From assembly GCA_013399875.1 (NCBI GenBank), contig VXAZ01005564.1, forward strand, positions 517,603 through 581,602: DNA of 64,000 nucleotides, read 5' to 3'. Origin of the DNA: Gymnorhina tibicen. Lineage: Eukaryota > Chordata > Aves > Passeriformes > Artamidae. The notes under the pieces were generated by a model. The model was not told the origin of the DNA and searched no databases. It was given only the letters and a program-made list of their open reading frames with translations. This document shows, in pieces, positions 27,136 to 40,900 of this stretch; positions within the stretch are counted from its first letter, which is position 1, and every line of letters starts with the position of its first letter. Position numbers and translations under genes: made by a program.

Positions 27136-27692
27136 TTGTGTGGGTTGCTCCTTAGTGTCTTTCAAGTAACCAGCCTGCTGCTATACAAACATTTGGGGTA
27201 TGCAGTGGCCTGTGTGGATGCTGTCTTGATTTATAGTAAACCTTGGGAAGAACTCCTACAGCACCTGAAAGCAATCTTTCAGCAGCTCGAGGAAGCAGAG
27301 TTGACTTTTAATTCCCCAGTGCTCAGTAAGAAAGCAGGAAACCATTTATATACATATATATATATACATGCATTTTCTATCTAATACATATAAATAAATA
27401 TATATATGAGATGTAGAAGGGAAGGGAAGTTATGAAACCAGAGGTACATAAAATGCAAGCTGTTAAAATGCACCTATTACTGACTGCTAAATTGCAGGTG
27501 AGATCTTTTCTGGGTATTGCGGTATAGTATTGGAAATTTATTCCACATTTTGCAACACTGGCTGCTCCACCAACTGATCTCACTAGGAAAAAATCATCTC
27601 ATAAAATAAATATGACCCCATGGCGTGTGCTAGCCTTTCAAGGACTGAAATCAGTTCCTAGAGATCAAACAGTTTTCATGAGCCTGGAATTT
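27136..27692 (+). pseudogene. decayed Ty3/gypsy-type pol relic (RT to RNase H link)
   Basis: This is a broken fragment of a retrotransposon polymerase. The first part (about 27196-27320, frame 1) reads like the reverse-transcriptase palm: a GYAVA lead-in, a catalytic box read as CVDA where the family has YxDD, then LIYS, W-E-E, LQHL and F-x-x-L-E-E-A. An AT microsatellite then interrupts it. From 27438 the fragment resumes in a different frame with the typical region after the RT: LQVRSFLGIA, FIPHFATLAAPP and TDLTRK, then a spaced W and AFQGLK. An in-frame TAG lies at 27525-27527 and a TAA closes the frame at about 27693. The order and wording fit Metaviridae-like (Ty3/gypsy) pol better than avian ERV pol. 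No LTRs, gag, protease or integrase are visible. The frameshift, stop and lost catalytic aspartate show it is inactive. Confidence 0.8.
27344..27408. repeat. AT-rich microsatellite inside the pol relic
   Basis: Imperfect (TA)n and TACATA/AAATA words run for about 65 bases, split by a short non-repeat 'catgcattttctatc' patch. The tract lies between the two recognisable halves of the gypsy-type relic, which are in different frames, so it grew after the element stopped being constrained. Confidence 0.85.
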
Positions 27693-30600
27693 TAAGGTCC
27701 ATAGGGGGCAAATCTCAGTGTTAATAATCTTAAATCAGGGTCAAAATTAGCACAAATTTAAAAGGAGGATGAAAAAAAAATCTCCACATTGGCTTGATAA
27801 ATTATCTGAAAGAAGCTGAATTCCCTAAGTATGCAGAAATTTTAATGAAGTGAATCACAGCATTTCCCTGGAAGGAATTGCATGCCACACTAAGGCATAG
27901 GTGGTTAAACAACAGGAAATTCATAAAGCCAAGCAGAAACTTAGTGATCACGCAACTTTGTATGATCAGTTTAGTAACTTCCATTTGTGTTGGACCAAAT
28001 CTACCAAAGAACGTATTTTTCCCAGAGTGATTGAGAATAGAGGGATCAGTCTCTCATAATGGAATTGCTCTTTGCTGAGGTGATTTGGAACAGGTCCTCC
28101 CAAGTACAAATCTTTTATTGAAAAGAAGAAATCATTAAAAAATGATCAAATACAAACTACGATCCTTGCAGTAAGGGGTGTTGCCCATGATTCCCAGGAC
28201 ACCAGAGATCACCCTGGTCTCCTTCTCTCCAGTTTGCCTGGCTTGACTCAGAGAGCAACAAATGTGGGATGCAAACCACTATTCATGCAGAGAACTCACT
28301 GGTGTAAGATTGTTTCCTTCAAAGAAAATAACTTTTCTGAGTCTGGGTTTCATGATTCTTCACTCCTGGAGCAAACAATATTCAGCAATAAAGGAAGGGA
28401 AAACCCAGCGGGTCTGGAATATAATTTTCTTTCCTAGCAGTGAAGGATGGTCTTGGCCAAAAGAAAAAAGACTAAATCTGTCCTGAAGGTGGGAGGAAAG
28501 TGTGCAAGTGACACAAGCCAGTGCCTCACCTGCTCTCTGGCAGTGTGTGCATGTGCTGTGGAGAGAGAAACTGCAGACACGCTGAGAGCCCACCCTGCGC
28601 ACGGTGGGTTCCCAGAGCCCTCCAGGACACCTCTGAGCCTATGTTTTAGTGCAGCTGAACCAAGCCATGTCCTCAGTCTGAGAAACTGCACTCTATCCAT
28701 TCCTCTCATTAATCTTTCTCTACATCTCGTGTCTTAAGTGGTTTCTGAGGAGGTTTGAGTTGTTTTCTTTTTCCCAAAGAATACAACTTTGCACAGCATG
28801 AAGGAAAACATCCATCCAGCAACACCAGTAATTGCAATAGTGGCTCATGCAACTCCAATTCTTCCAGCCCTGCTGCTACACAGAGGAAAGTGATATTTCC
28901 TTGGAGGCAGTGGCTTTCCACAGTGTTTGTTACAGGTGCTCCTCTTCACCTGGCTGAGAAACCTGCAGCACAGTCACTGAGACAAGGGTATTAAATTAAG
29001 TCTTTGGTTTTTCATGAGCTCAGGTGTCACATCTGAGCCCAGGTTCTCTCCATGGAGAGCTGACTGGGGTCTGCAAGAGGGAGATGAAGGAAATGGAAGT
29101 GCAGGGGATTGACCCCATGCTTTGCATTGCCCATTTATTCACCAAGTCACACTCCCCGCAGCTCTAAGGACTCCCTGCACGACAGCAGTGGTTCAGATAA
29201 GGTGTTGAAGAAGGGACACTATTTGCTTTTATTCTTTGGGTATTTGCACTTGAAGGATTTATTGGAAACACCACGGAAAACAGCTAATCTCTACACTCTG
29301 AAGAAAAAGTCCTCACACTGCTTCCCTCTGTGAAACATGATTTGCCCCAGTCATTTGGTTTTCCATCCAAAAACCCTGACCTCGAGTTCTATTTTCTTAG
29401 GCAGGCTTACATTTAATTAAAAGGAAACTATCAGGCGTAAAAGTCCCTCTTAGATATGCTGCATCCAGTCCCAGGCTAGGCCTGCTCATGACTTCTCCAT
29501 GTACAATTTCCTCCAGGATTCTAACCTATCCCAGGACCCAGCGTGATGCAACAGCACTTTCGGCACAGCAGATAGGGTAATGCTGGCCTGACAAGTGAAA
29601 TTAATTATTGCATTCCATTAATTTTGAGTCATGCACCCAGCCCATGGAAGCTGGGAGAACCTTGTGAAAAACAAACTCACTGCATTGTGCTCTGATGTTA
29701 TTCTTGGCCGGAGTTTGAGGCAGCCTGCTGGGGTCCTCTGGAGCAGCCGAGCATCCGTAGAGCAGCTGCTGTCTTCAGAGAGAGGAGTAGAGGCTCATTC
29801 TTCATCTGTGACTACAATAGGGACAGCAAGGGCCTCCCTGGGATCTTTAAATGCAGGCATGACTTGGGAGGGTGGTGATGTTGGATCCTGACACTTTTGA
29901 GCGTTGAGCTCCAATTACATATTTACTTGCAATTGCTAAGTGACTGCTTTGAGCGTTTCCTGTGCAAAGCTGAGCCCCTGGAGTGTGCTGTAGGAACGGC
30001 TGTGGCAGGGAAGGGACTTTGATACTCCTGAGAACAATGTGACCTCCATAAAGGCCCCGTGACAACTGCATGAAATCCTCTGCACCGCAGCTCTCGGCTG
30101 GGACCCCGCGGTAGCATCCTCCTAGCCATAAAGAACGGCTCAGCGTGACTCAGAGCAGAAACACTGCCCATCCCAAATGTTGTACGAAAATTTTGAGCGT
30201 GAGTCAGCCCAGTCCCCTCTGGGGAATACAGTTACTGTCAGTGAGTGTCTGCTAAGCAAGGCCCTGCTCAGGGATTGTGTCCAGGGGTTTCTCCCATGGG
30301 AACCCGTGCTGGAGACACCCGGGTATGGTGCTGGGCTGGCACCGCTTCAGGCAGTCCGTGACTCATGGCAGCGTCTGCCTTGCAATACTGACTCCATCAA
30401 ACCTGGAGTGCTGATGGGCAACTTCCACACGTCAGGAGAATGGGATAAAGCAGCACTTCCCAGGCTCCTCCATAGGTTGACCTGGTCCCACGATGAAAAG
30501 ACAGTTTGACCCCTTCTCCTTCAGTAAGGACAGTGGCTAAGACCTAAGTAGACAAAACTGATGGACAAGCCTTCTGCACCATCACAGCAAGGAGCACACA

Positions 30601-33600
30601 CCATGACCATAGCCTGCAGGCCAGGGCAACAGTCCCCATCCCAACCCCAGCTCTTTTCTCTTTTTTCCTGGCAGACTGAACTGGGCTGGGTCTCTGTATT
30701 AAATGACTTCACTCACTTTGGTAAACAAAGTAAACCTTTTGCCCCGGCTGTATGATGGCTTGAGCTCAGCAGTGCTCCGGGTCACTTCTGTACGTGCTGC
30801 TGGGCTGAGGAGACACAGCCTTGCCCCTCTCAGAGAGCCTGGACGTGCCACCAAGGCTTTCCCAAGGCCACCCAGGAGCCTCCACACTCACTTCTTCCCT
30901 ACCAATGCCAACAGAGTGCTTCCCACCCCACCTCTTTTCCTTATCACCCCTTTTCCATCTCTGTCTGACAGATAATGAAGTGTATAAGTGCTGTCTTGTC
31001 TCAGGTATCTGTCTGGGGCATCAAAAGATGTGCCCTGCAGTGAGCGGAGATGTTGTGACCCAGTTCAGGCAGTGCTGTTTGCACGCACAGCTGCACCTGA
31101 CGAGCTGCTGGCTGTCAGGCTGCTCGTTTGGTGTGGGAAGAGAAGTGAGGAGGTAAAATTACCTGTACAGGCAACCTGAAAAGCCTTTTGCTGAGCACAA
31201 GGACAAAGTGAGGGTGTATCAAGTGGAAGGCAGCAAGTCAGGAGAGACAGCAGAGTGACAGAGCATCTCCTTGTGCCCCAGAGCAGCCTCTTTGCATGTG
31301 CATCCGCTCTGACTTTTTGGGATGAGAGGAGGGGATGAGGAGGAGCTCCATCTTCCCAGCACAGCCTGGTCTTGCCACCTCTGTGCCTTCACTCCGGGGG
31401 CTCCTCAAGCCAAGAGAAAGGAGGTGCTGACCCAGGATGTGGGAGGTTTGGAAGGGATCCTGTTGGCATTGGTTTTCAGTGGAGAAATTTTCAGTTAGTA
31501 GAATTACCTTAAGGAGAAAAGTTCTCTTCTCAACAGAGTCCCACCTTTTTGAGAGCTGAAAGATCTTGAGTTGCGCTTCTTCATTTTTGAGTATGATAAT
31601 TCTCTGCAAGAATATTCCTTGGAAATCACTGGTTTTTGTGACTTTGTCTGCTTTCATCAGCTTGTCCTTGGAGGAAGAAGAATCAGAAGGACAACTACCA
31701 GAAAAACAGCTTCCCTTCAGGAGAGCACGGGAGGTTCTTTTTGCTTTCAGTGTTCCAACAGTTCTGTCTGTAGCAGATGCAGTGTTTTCATGCTGGCTCT
31801 GACCCTGCTGCTCAGGAACAGCTGGAGAACCATGGTAAAGACAATTCAGTGCACTCAAATGTCAATGCCACACCAGCAGGATGCACAGCCAAGTGGACTC
31901 TGTCTTTTGCAGACAAACCTCTTGTTGTACCAGGGCAAATGTACCGAAGTCATCCTAATTTCTTGACTTTTCATCTGAGCATCTCAAAAGAAATTTCACT
32001 TGTGGATGAGTAAAATGGCACACATTGGCTCCCACTTCACAGCTGAGAATCTGAAGCTGAAGAGGATGAACCCAAACCATGTGGAAGTCTAAAGCCTGGC
32101 TATTCCCATTCCTCTGCTAACCATGATAGGAAATTCAAAGTTACAGTAGCTCACTAACAGTGGGGACAACTTAGTCCTCCAGGTGTGAAAATATGGGTAA
32201 TAAATATTAATAGAGCAAAGCTCTGAGAATAGCCAGGGAAAACAAGTTAGAAACACTTTGCAGAATCTCACTGATTAAAGTGAAATCTCATTTAAAATAG
32301 TCAAAAGCTGCAGTTCTGCCTTTACCATTTCATTTTTGTCACATCCAAATGTTTCAGTCTGGTAAGAAAAAGCAGCTTTTTTTTAACAGTCTCAGTTGGA
32401 TTACTTCTGATTTATGTTGCACATCAATCTTAGAATAGGTGGTTTGTCGGGTTTTTTTAGGAAGAACTTCAGTTTTCAATATGATGAGATAAATTACATT
32501 TTTGACCCAGGACTTTGCGAGGTCCTGCTTTGTCCAGGGAGGAGCCAGGACCACATTGGTAATTACAGCCCCACGACCATCTTGGCTGGGGCTGGAGTGG
32601 GGTTTTGCAGAATGTGCTGATGGATTTGGGAGACATTTCCCTACATTGTGTGCAAACCACTGTGGGAACAACTGTGATGGAGTGACTGCCTGTCCTTTGA
32701 GGACTCCATATAAATCTCTGCAGCCCCTGTAACCACTGACCCAGATGGTGTCCAGCTCTAATTAAGGCCTTGGAAGACTTCTTGGGGTGTACAGTGGGAT
32801 GTCCCTTAATGGTTCCTGCAGCAAAATCCTAACTCTGTCTTGCCAGCCTCCCACACTCAGCTGCCCACTGGAGTCAGTGGGAATTTAGAATGCAGAGGTC
32901 TTTTAAGGTCAAGCCTCATATGGATTTTGATCCATCCTGGTCCAAATTTTCAGGATGGAGGAGTCCAGCATCCATGTGAAGACACTAATTCACTGTCTGG
33001 ACTGTTGAACATACAGGCACGAGACACCACTTTACCCCAAAAGGTTCATAGAGGCACCCACAGTGATTTGCTACCGACTCTTTTATGGAATATAATCATT
33101 ACTCTGTAGGGCAGCTGCAACTGATAGTAATAAAACTTGATGTATTGGGAGGACAAACAATTTGGCAACGTGAAAAATCAGTTTTAGAATGACACAGATT
33201 TTACCAAAAGACTCATTCTTGCTACATAATGCAGAGCTAAATGAATGGTTATAAAGGCTCTGTTTAATTTTATAAAGGAAGACAATAATAAACTACATAT
33301 TTAAACTTATCACTTCAGCATCATCCTTGGTGCAAAATGCCATGTTCTATTCATTAGCAGGTAGTTCCTGGGATCCCTCACCCAGGGACTGGGCATTTGA
33401 TGCAGTTCTTTGACTGTAACAGACTGTCTCTCAGACTCCTTCCTTATGTATAGCAAGCTTAAAACAGAGCTAATGAAGGCCAGATGGCTGCAGGCTCCTT
33501 CTCACACCCATAATATTGATGGGAACATTCTGGAGGGAGTGGATTCTGCCCGAGTCTTTTCCTTGTGCCTGACATGATGATAACCACATTGCAGCCTCTG

Positions 33601-34939
33601 CTGTTTGTTCCTAACTCAATTCAAATGTTTCCTGGATTTCCAGCAAATGAATGAAGTGCAGCTCAAAAGGAAATATAGGCAGGTCTTATTAGAAAAGGTT
33701 GTACTCATCACGAATCAGCTAAATACCTCATTTCTGACAGCAGGGAAATCCTTTTATTACTGAGTTTGTTTGGAAAGATTTTGAATAGTTCATTATAAAA
33801 ATGCATTCATCTCTGCCGGAATATGTAGAAGCAGCCAAGGTACAAAATCTGGCCCCACTCAAGTCCATGGGATTTGGCATAAACTGGCAGAACTACTGGG
33901 CAGAATACTTTGTTCTGGATTAAAGGAGTACGTCTTATGTGCTAATGGAACCCACTGAAGTGTGCTCGCCAACCTGAGAAGGCCTTGCAGTTAGGTTCTG
34001 TCTGACTACACTAATTAAGAAGAATAATTAATGCCCAAATATAATACTCTGGAATGCTGCAGATATCCCAGATATTTCATGATTGCACAGGATATTGCAC
34101 AGGATTAGATGCTGTCTCTGTTGGTAAATTCCTCGTGGTTAGTAATCTCATCTTTTATATTTCGTTTTTAATAAGGAGCTGCCTTCATTCTGAAGCCAGC
34201 TCTGTTTAAAGCTGCAAGAAAAAAGTAATTAAATTTGACAGGACTCGCTTTCATGACATATATTGCAGGCTATCTCATGACACACAGACCTGGTCATATT
34301 TTTGTTATAAGGAGTTGATTTATTTTCACCAAGTATCTCTTTTAGAATCGGAGTTTTCCTGAATTCTGTATTTCTTTGGCTAAACAAGCCCCGCTGCCTG
34401 TCTGTGGCTCTGTGCTCTGCAGCAGTGCTGGCTGCAAACCCTGGGTATGTTGACATGTAATGGTTTGAACATTTGACATTTATATGTGGCTGGCATTCAT
34501 TTTGTTGCCTTGCAACCATCTGGTTCCAGAAGAAACTCATAAACTGATCCTGAATCATGCAACCACCAGACAGCAAACAGATAGAGCTGTAGGACTCTGA
34601 CAGCACATTTATCACCCTCCTGTGATAGCTGACACAAACTGCACTGCGCTGTCTTCTCCAGTCTCCATCACACAGACCAGCCAGGGTGGCACTTGAAAAA
34701 GAGGATTTGATTCTTCCCAGCAGTGGGAGTTTATGGTTCACCCTGCCTGTGGCCCATCCTGTGTGCAGGCTCTCTGTGTGCCCCCCAAATCTCTGCATGC
34801 ACCAGCATGTGCCACTGGGTCCCTGCATCCGACATATGGGAACAAACCACCCCGAGCTGGAGAGAACGACTCCAAAGCTCAGCTTTTGAGTTGAATTTTT
34901 CCAAACTTCAGAAATACCAGGCGGCAGATTTCAAGTCAG
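27693..34939. other. intergenic, no gene recognised
   Basis: No RNase H active-site region, integrase or LTR can be recognised after the pol relic. Two long open frames on the minus strand (31238-31858, 206 codons; 34229-34828, 199 codons) show no known domain. At 33845-33880 the words 'ctggccccactcaagtccat' and 'gggatttggca' resemble an ancient reptile/bird interspersed repeat, but only a short piece is present. Confidence 0.5.
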
Positions 34940-34965
34940 TCTTTTCATGCTTGTGCATGAAAAGA
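34940..34965. repeat. perfect inverted repeat, 11-bp arms, 4-nt loop
   Basis: The arm 'tcttttcatgc' (34940-34950) is followed by the loop 'ttgt' and its exact reverse complement 'gcatgaaaaga' (34955-34965). A transcript would fold into a short hairpin. It is shorter than a microRNA precursor, and no known family is recognised. Confidence 0.9.
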
Positions 34966-37900
34966 AAATTACAAATGTACAGCCCATGCTGATCCTGATG
35001 GTGTTGGCACAGCTGAGGACAGGGGACTGGCAGTGAAGTGCTGTCCTTTTCTTGCTCCACCAAGCAGGCCAGCAGCAGCAGGGAACAAGTCAGCCTGTTT
35101 TAACAGAGAGAATTTTGTCCCAAATAATCTTGCCACAGAAGCTATATTCTTTAGTGTCAAGTGTTTTTCTCAGTAGATTAACTGATACAGGAATGAAAAG
35201 TTTCTAGGAACAAAGTGCATTCTTTAAAATAGAGCAAGGGGAGTGCAATTGCATTTTTCTTGGTGGTGGTTTATTTAGGAGGACAGCAGCTCCCCTGTCA
35301 TTTCACTTCACTGTCCTCTCCTTTTTATTTCCAGTTTCTAAATCTCTGACACTGTTCTCATGTCCATGAAGCAAAGAGATCACTTTTCTCAATAAATAGG
35401 AAAACTGAAAAATGCAGGAAGACCAGGTTATTAAACCCAAAGAACTCTCACTCGCACATTGCACATTATGTAATACCAATTTAACAAGAATTTTGCTCTG
35501 TAATCAAATCCACATAACTCATTCTATAACTGGAACCTTCTCTTTCCAAATTAAACAGTGTTTTTTAAAATAATTGGATAATGTGAGAGTACTGCAGCAA
35601 TTTGGCTTAAGATTTCATAATTGGAATGCATTTTTATTTCAGCTTCCATAGATGTGTACACAAACACACACTACACACTAATGCAAAATTCTTTTCTACA
35701 TTCCAAAATTCAGCAAATAATAGTAGCAGACACTGGAGGGCACCTGCCTCAAATTCTCACCTACTTAAGTATGCCAGTAAGGAAAAGTAAGGACTTACGG
35801 TGACTGGAAGGGCTTCCTTTTCAATTTCAATTCAAAGTGCCTGTAAGAATGTTTTATTAGGGTCACACCAGTTTTCTGACTCTTTAAGATATATGTGTGT
35901 ATCAGAGATGGAACCAGACAGGAAGTCTGAGTGTGCAGCTGGGAAACCAGGTACAGACCTGACCAAGGTCAGCCAGGTCAGCACCAACGTTAGTATTTGC
36001 TCTGTTCATAATTCTTATCTTACAAAAAAAAATACAAATATGGGCCATATAGAGGCCATTCCTCTGCCAGGGATCCTTATATGTCTATGGAGAAGACAGC
36101 AAAGGCAGGGAGGGAGGCACAGGCAGTTAGGGATACAAAGCAGGAGCAGAGCTTTGTTATCAAGATTGGTCTGAACTTGACAGAGGCAGGAATTCCCAGT
36201 GCCCTTTAATGGTATTGGTTCTTCAGAGAGGGCTTAAAATCTTATTCTTGAAAACTGCATCTCTGTAAGTGGTAGATAAAAAGAGAGGCTTTGCAAAGAG
36301 CCAGAGAGCTGCATCCAAGTCCTTTGCACTCTTTTCAACAGCCCATGGGAATGTCTCTGCGCTCCTTCAGGGCATCAGTCTCCTGCTTGGACCAGCAGAT
36401 TGAACAGATTTTATTTTTACTCTTTTACATTCTGTATTAAAACAGTCTAGGTCACAGCGTCACTTCCTGATGTTCAGATTGCCAAGGTGTGGAATACTGA
36501 TCTGTGTAAATGCTCAGTGGGTGTTGGACATGGAAACTTTCCCAAAGCCCAGATCTTGAAGAGTGACCCTGTTCTGCTGGCTGATACACCCTGTCTCTCC
36601 ATAAACCTGAATTCATTGCATCAAGCATCAATACACTTCAATAAACAGATAAAAGAGATCAAAAGGATTTTACAGAAAATACTTTTGCAGGAAAAGAAAG
36701 ACTACTTCAACTCAATTCAAACTGAGTTATTTTAATTTTATTTTAAACTACTGATTGATTATTCAAATTCTTCTAGTGCAGCAAAAAGTGCATTTTATTC
36801 TGTGCACATACATTGGAACAGAAAACTTATTAAAAAGCTAGTGGAGGTTTCCAGTAAGTGGGGCCATTTGATAGACTAAGCTATCTTTAGGAAAAAACAG
36901 GTTTGCTGTGTTAAGACTAAAAGTCCGAAGTTAGTGTCTGGGATATTGTGCAGTAGGCATTGCTTGTGTTTCTACACAGCGTGAGGTACTCTTTAGGCAG
37001 AGGAGTTCTGCCTGAACTGAGACTTTACTGAGACTTCACATAGGATTAAGAAAGAAAAGCACTTGAGAAACAGATTGGGCAAGTAAATTAGGACAATATC
37101 TGAGTGTCTGCTCCCACGTGAGCATAGTTGCTGGTGTTTATATTGCAGCTACGCACACTAAAGCAACAGGAGATTTGAGGCTGGCTTTTCCCAACACCAA
37201 ACCAAAGCCTGGATTCCTCTTGCACCACACTTAGGTGCTCCTGTCTTTCTACCTTTTTCTTCTTCAGATGATGTTGTAGAGCTTGACTGTACAGCTTCAG
37301 TTCTTCCGTGTAACACAGCACACAGCTGAACCCCCACTCCACTGTCTCATGGGCCTCAGATGTTTTCCCACTGAGGCTGCACTGAATATCTTGACACCAG
37401 GTGTATTGTATTTTTTTTTCCTGGCCTCTCAATTTACTGAAAAGCACGAAGAAATGCAATGAAATTCCTCTCCACAGAGAAATTCCTCCTCTTTATAAAA
37501 CAAACTGAAAGGAAGAAGCTTTGTGAAACTGAAGCTCTGGGAACTATTCAAACAGCTACAGCTGTCCTAGGGCTGGTGTGTTGAAATATCTGTGAGTGAC
37601 ATGACAGGTAAGAGCAACCAGGATAGAGGAGAATTACCCTGGCCCATTTTCCTCTGATTGCTGAAACTCAGTTGCTCCCTAGGAGGAAACCACAGAAATG
37701 GGCACGTTTTACAGCACTGTGTATTAGGAGCCTACATAAATGGGCACGTTGTGTAAGCTTTGCTCTGAGAACCATTATTGTCACTGCCAATATGTCTTAG
37801 AAGTCGGGACAGCCCTGGAATGATGGCAGATGATGATTTAAGGCATGACAGCGAGGGGCTCAGGAGGGAGCCTGCTTCTGAGAGCTGATGGCAGGAACAA

Positions 37901-40900
37901 CTTCCAAAACACACAGCCAGGCTGCAATAACAGCGTGTCCCAAGGGCACGCGGTGCAGGGAAAGAATGGGAGGATGGCTGCGAGCTTCCTGCTCGGAGCA
38001 AGCCCCGGCACAGTGGCTCTGGCAGCGATGCCTATTGCTCAGTAACTCTTGGTCGCTGATGGATTTCAGTGATCCCCCTGGGAATTGCCGAGGGGTTTTC
38101 CAGCAGAGGCTGGCACCGGGATCTTTCGGCGGCAGTGCAGCGTGGCTGTCATTTAGAAGCACAAATGGTGCGAGAGGATTCCTTGCTGTTCACCCCCCAC
38201 GACATGGCACGAGCCCCAAGGTCTTTTTCCAAACAGGATGGAGCATTTCCAAGCTATTTAAATCTAGTGGAAAACCTCTCTGCCCTGACTCTCCTGCTCA
38301 AATGCCTCTCTGAGGGTATGCAGGCAGCAAACCACAACCGGAGGGGAGCACTGGGGGTGAGGAGAGAAAAATGAAATGTTTTGCAGGCTGTGGTGCAGGA
38401 AGCTCTGCCAAAACTGCGTGAGCTTGGGTGCCTGTCCCCCACCCAGGATGGGCAGCTCCTGCAGGACCAGGCTCCAAGCTGGGCTCTGGGAGGAGCTGGG
38501 AGACGCGGGTGGCAGCTGGTGAGAATTCCCAAGCTCAGACTGTGTGGTCTCGATGCCTGCCGAGGCAGGTGAGTGTGGAAGTGCTGAAGTGCGATGTGCC
38601 CATCAAACCACACCGGTCACACGGCCCCCGAGTGCCGCGTTCGGCGGAGCATCCCGTCCCCAGAGGATGCATCCTGTGATACCTGAGCAGCAGAGCAAGG
38701 AACAGCCTGCCCCAGTTGCAGCCAGTTCAAAAGAAAAGTAGGATACCAGCTGCCAACTGGGACATAACTCTTTTGTATGCATCTTTATACATGCCTCATC
38801 TCTTACCCTTCGTGCAAGAAGCTTTAAAAATACTCATGGATAATTTAATGTCGATCCTTCCAGCACAGATATGTTATTGCTGAGGCCTTGCTATGGCCAC
38901 GTATCTTTGGTATCAGCAGCATTTTGTTTTATTATTATCTCTGAGCAACCATGTTTACTTATCAGTTTTCCCTCCTGCATTTTTGTTTATTTTCCTACTT
39001 TTTTCCCTGGTTTTATACTGAAGGTGAAAAGCTGAATGTCTGTTCAGTCTCCAGTACCAGAATAAAATACCTGTCAATGTAAACAAAGGAGAAGTAAGTT
39101 CCAGATTTTTTTTCACCATCCTTGCAAAAGGCAAGACTGCAGTAATTTTTAGAAAGGTTTTTTTGCTGGATTTTGGAGATTTTTTTGCATTTTAACCAGC
39201 CAACACAAAAGTCATTCTTAGGCAATATTTAAGGAGATATTTCACTCAAGTTCTGAAGACTCTTGGAATGTTTTCAAAGGAGAAAATGAAGGAAAGTCCC
39301 CTATTAACAGGCAGTTAGAGAAATTTTCAGATTACTTTCAGTTTCTTACTTATCTTGGCACTCCATTAAAATAATTGCACTTGCTGTAGTACCAAAGAGA
39401 TTGATTAGACTAAAAACTTTATTGTTAGCCTGTTTAACATTATATTTACTCCTTTTAGCTGCTTTTGATTCAGAGTGAGGCACTAAGAATAAAAAATGGA
39501 AAGTAATGTCTCTGAAGGAGCTTCCATTTTAGTAGCTTTAGTTTAATCACTATAAAGGGGAGTTCTGGTTTAATCTAGTTTTCTTGGGATTAGAAGACTT
39601 TTAATTATTGCTTGCAATCAAGCTTTCTAGCCTTGCGTGAAGCAACACATTAAAGCTGGGATTTTAAAAGAGCCTAAGGAACACATTTATCATTAAAATT
39701 CAATGACACTGGTAGCTTAGCTCCCTGCCTCCTTTGAACATCGCAGGGTTTCCTTTTAATAAAGTAACATCTGTGAAATGTAGAAAATAATATTAATTTT
39801 GACCCCCTCTGGATTTTTAATGGGTCTATTGACCCAATGCAAGCCCATCCTCCACTCCTGCAAGCCCTTCCTGCACATTTCCTGGGAGCAGTTTTTAGTC
39901 CCAATATTTTTTTTAATAGGAATACAATGTTTTTTCAAAGTAGGGAACCTTCAGGGCCAGAGTGAGTGGATTCTCTAAGCATTTCCTGAGGCAGAGAGAC
40001 GAGCATCAGCTCTGGTCATGGACCAGATGAGGGAGTGGCTGCAGAGCATCCCTGAAATATCTGGTCCAGAACGTGGTCAAGATGGTGTCTGTGCATGTGT
40101 GTCTGAGAGTGAGTGAGTCTGGAGGGCCTGACCTGTGTTTGTGCTAAATTCTTATCTGATAATGATAATTTTACACTCTAGGAAGTCACCCTGGTACTCT
40201 GGCAGAGGCTCCCAAAAGCAAACCAGCACTCTCTGCTGCTGACCTGAGACCAGTCCCTAAGCCTGTGCTCTGCCAGCCCCACCGAATATCCTTAGACAAA
40301 GCTCCTGCACTAAAAGTGGCATTTATCTCTAATTCTTTCTCCTTCCCGAGTTTCCACTGGATTCCCAGTACAGACAGAAAATTGGCAACTGTTCAGATTA
40401 AACACCAGAGTGAATTTGCTTGGCTCCAAGGAAGACATTTCTGTGTCGAAAGGTAAATTATGTTGCTGTTTTTCCACCTGTTAATGTGCAGATTATATAA
40501 TAGAGATATTTTTCAATCTATTTTTTTCTTCCTAAGATTGCAATGACGTAGAAGATCTGACCTTCACAGCTTCTTTGCCTCATAGCATAATGCCAATGCT
40601 TTTGTCAAAAAGATCAAAAAGTAGTATTTGAAACCATAAGGATTTTGCTTGCTGCTTACAGAGATGATTTTAGTGGTAAATCTTACAGAAACTTTAGTCC
40701 AAAGCCATTTTTTAGGTTTAAATCTTTGGCAATACAAGAGCTCAGTCCTAAAATTTAGATGGTTTGTGGGTAACGCTGTTGGAACTGCAGATGTGTGGGT
40801 CCCAATTTGCGTGTGTTTTGGGATGTCTTGATTTCAGGGTAGCCAGGCTGTAACATCTTTTGAAACTCCCAACTTCCTGGGACGGTGTAGTCAGGACATT

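Noticed and set aside
31238..31858. 206-codon open frame on the minus strand
   Set aside because: No recognisable domain, and overlapping plus-strand frames of 78-131 codons. A protein search and codon-substitution test across birds would settle it; purifying selection would reverse this decision.
34229..34828. 199-codon open frame on the minus strand
   Set aside because: Length is at the edge of chance for 64 kb in six frames. The translation has no low-complexity, membrane or enzyme signature, and no splice-phased partners are seen.
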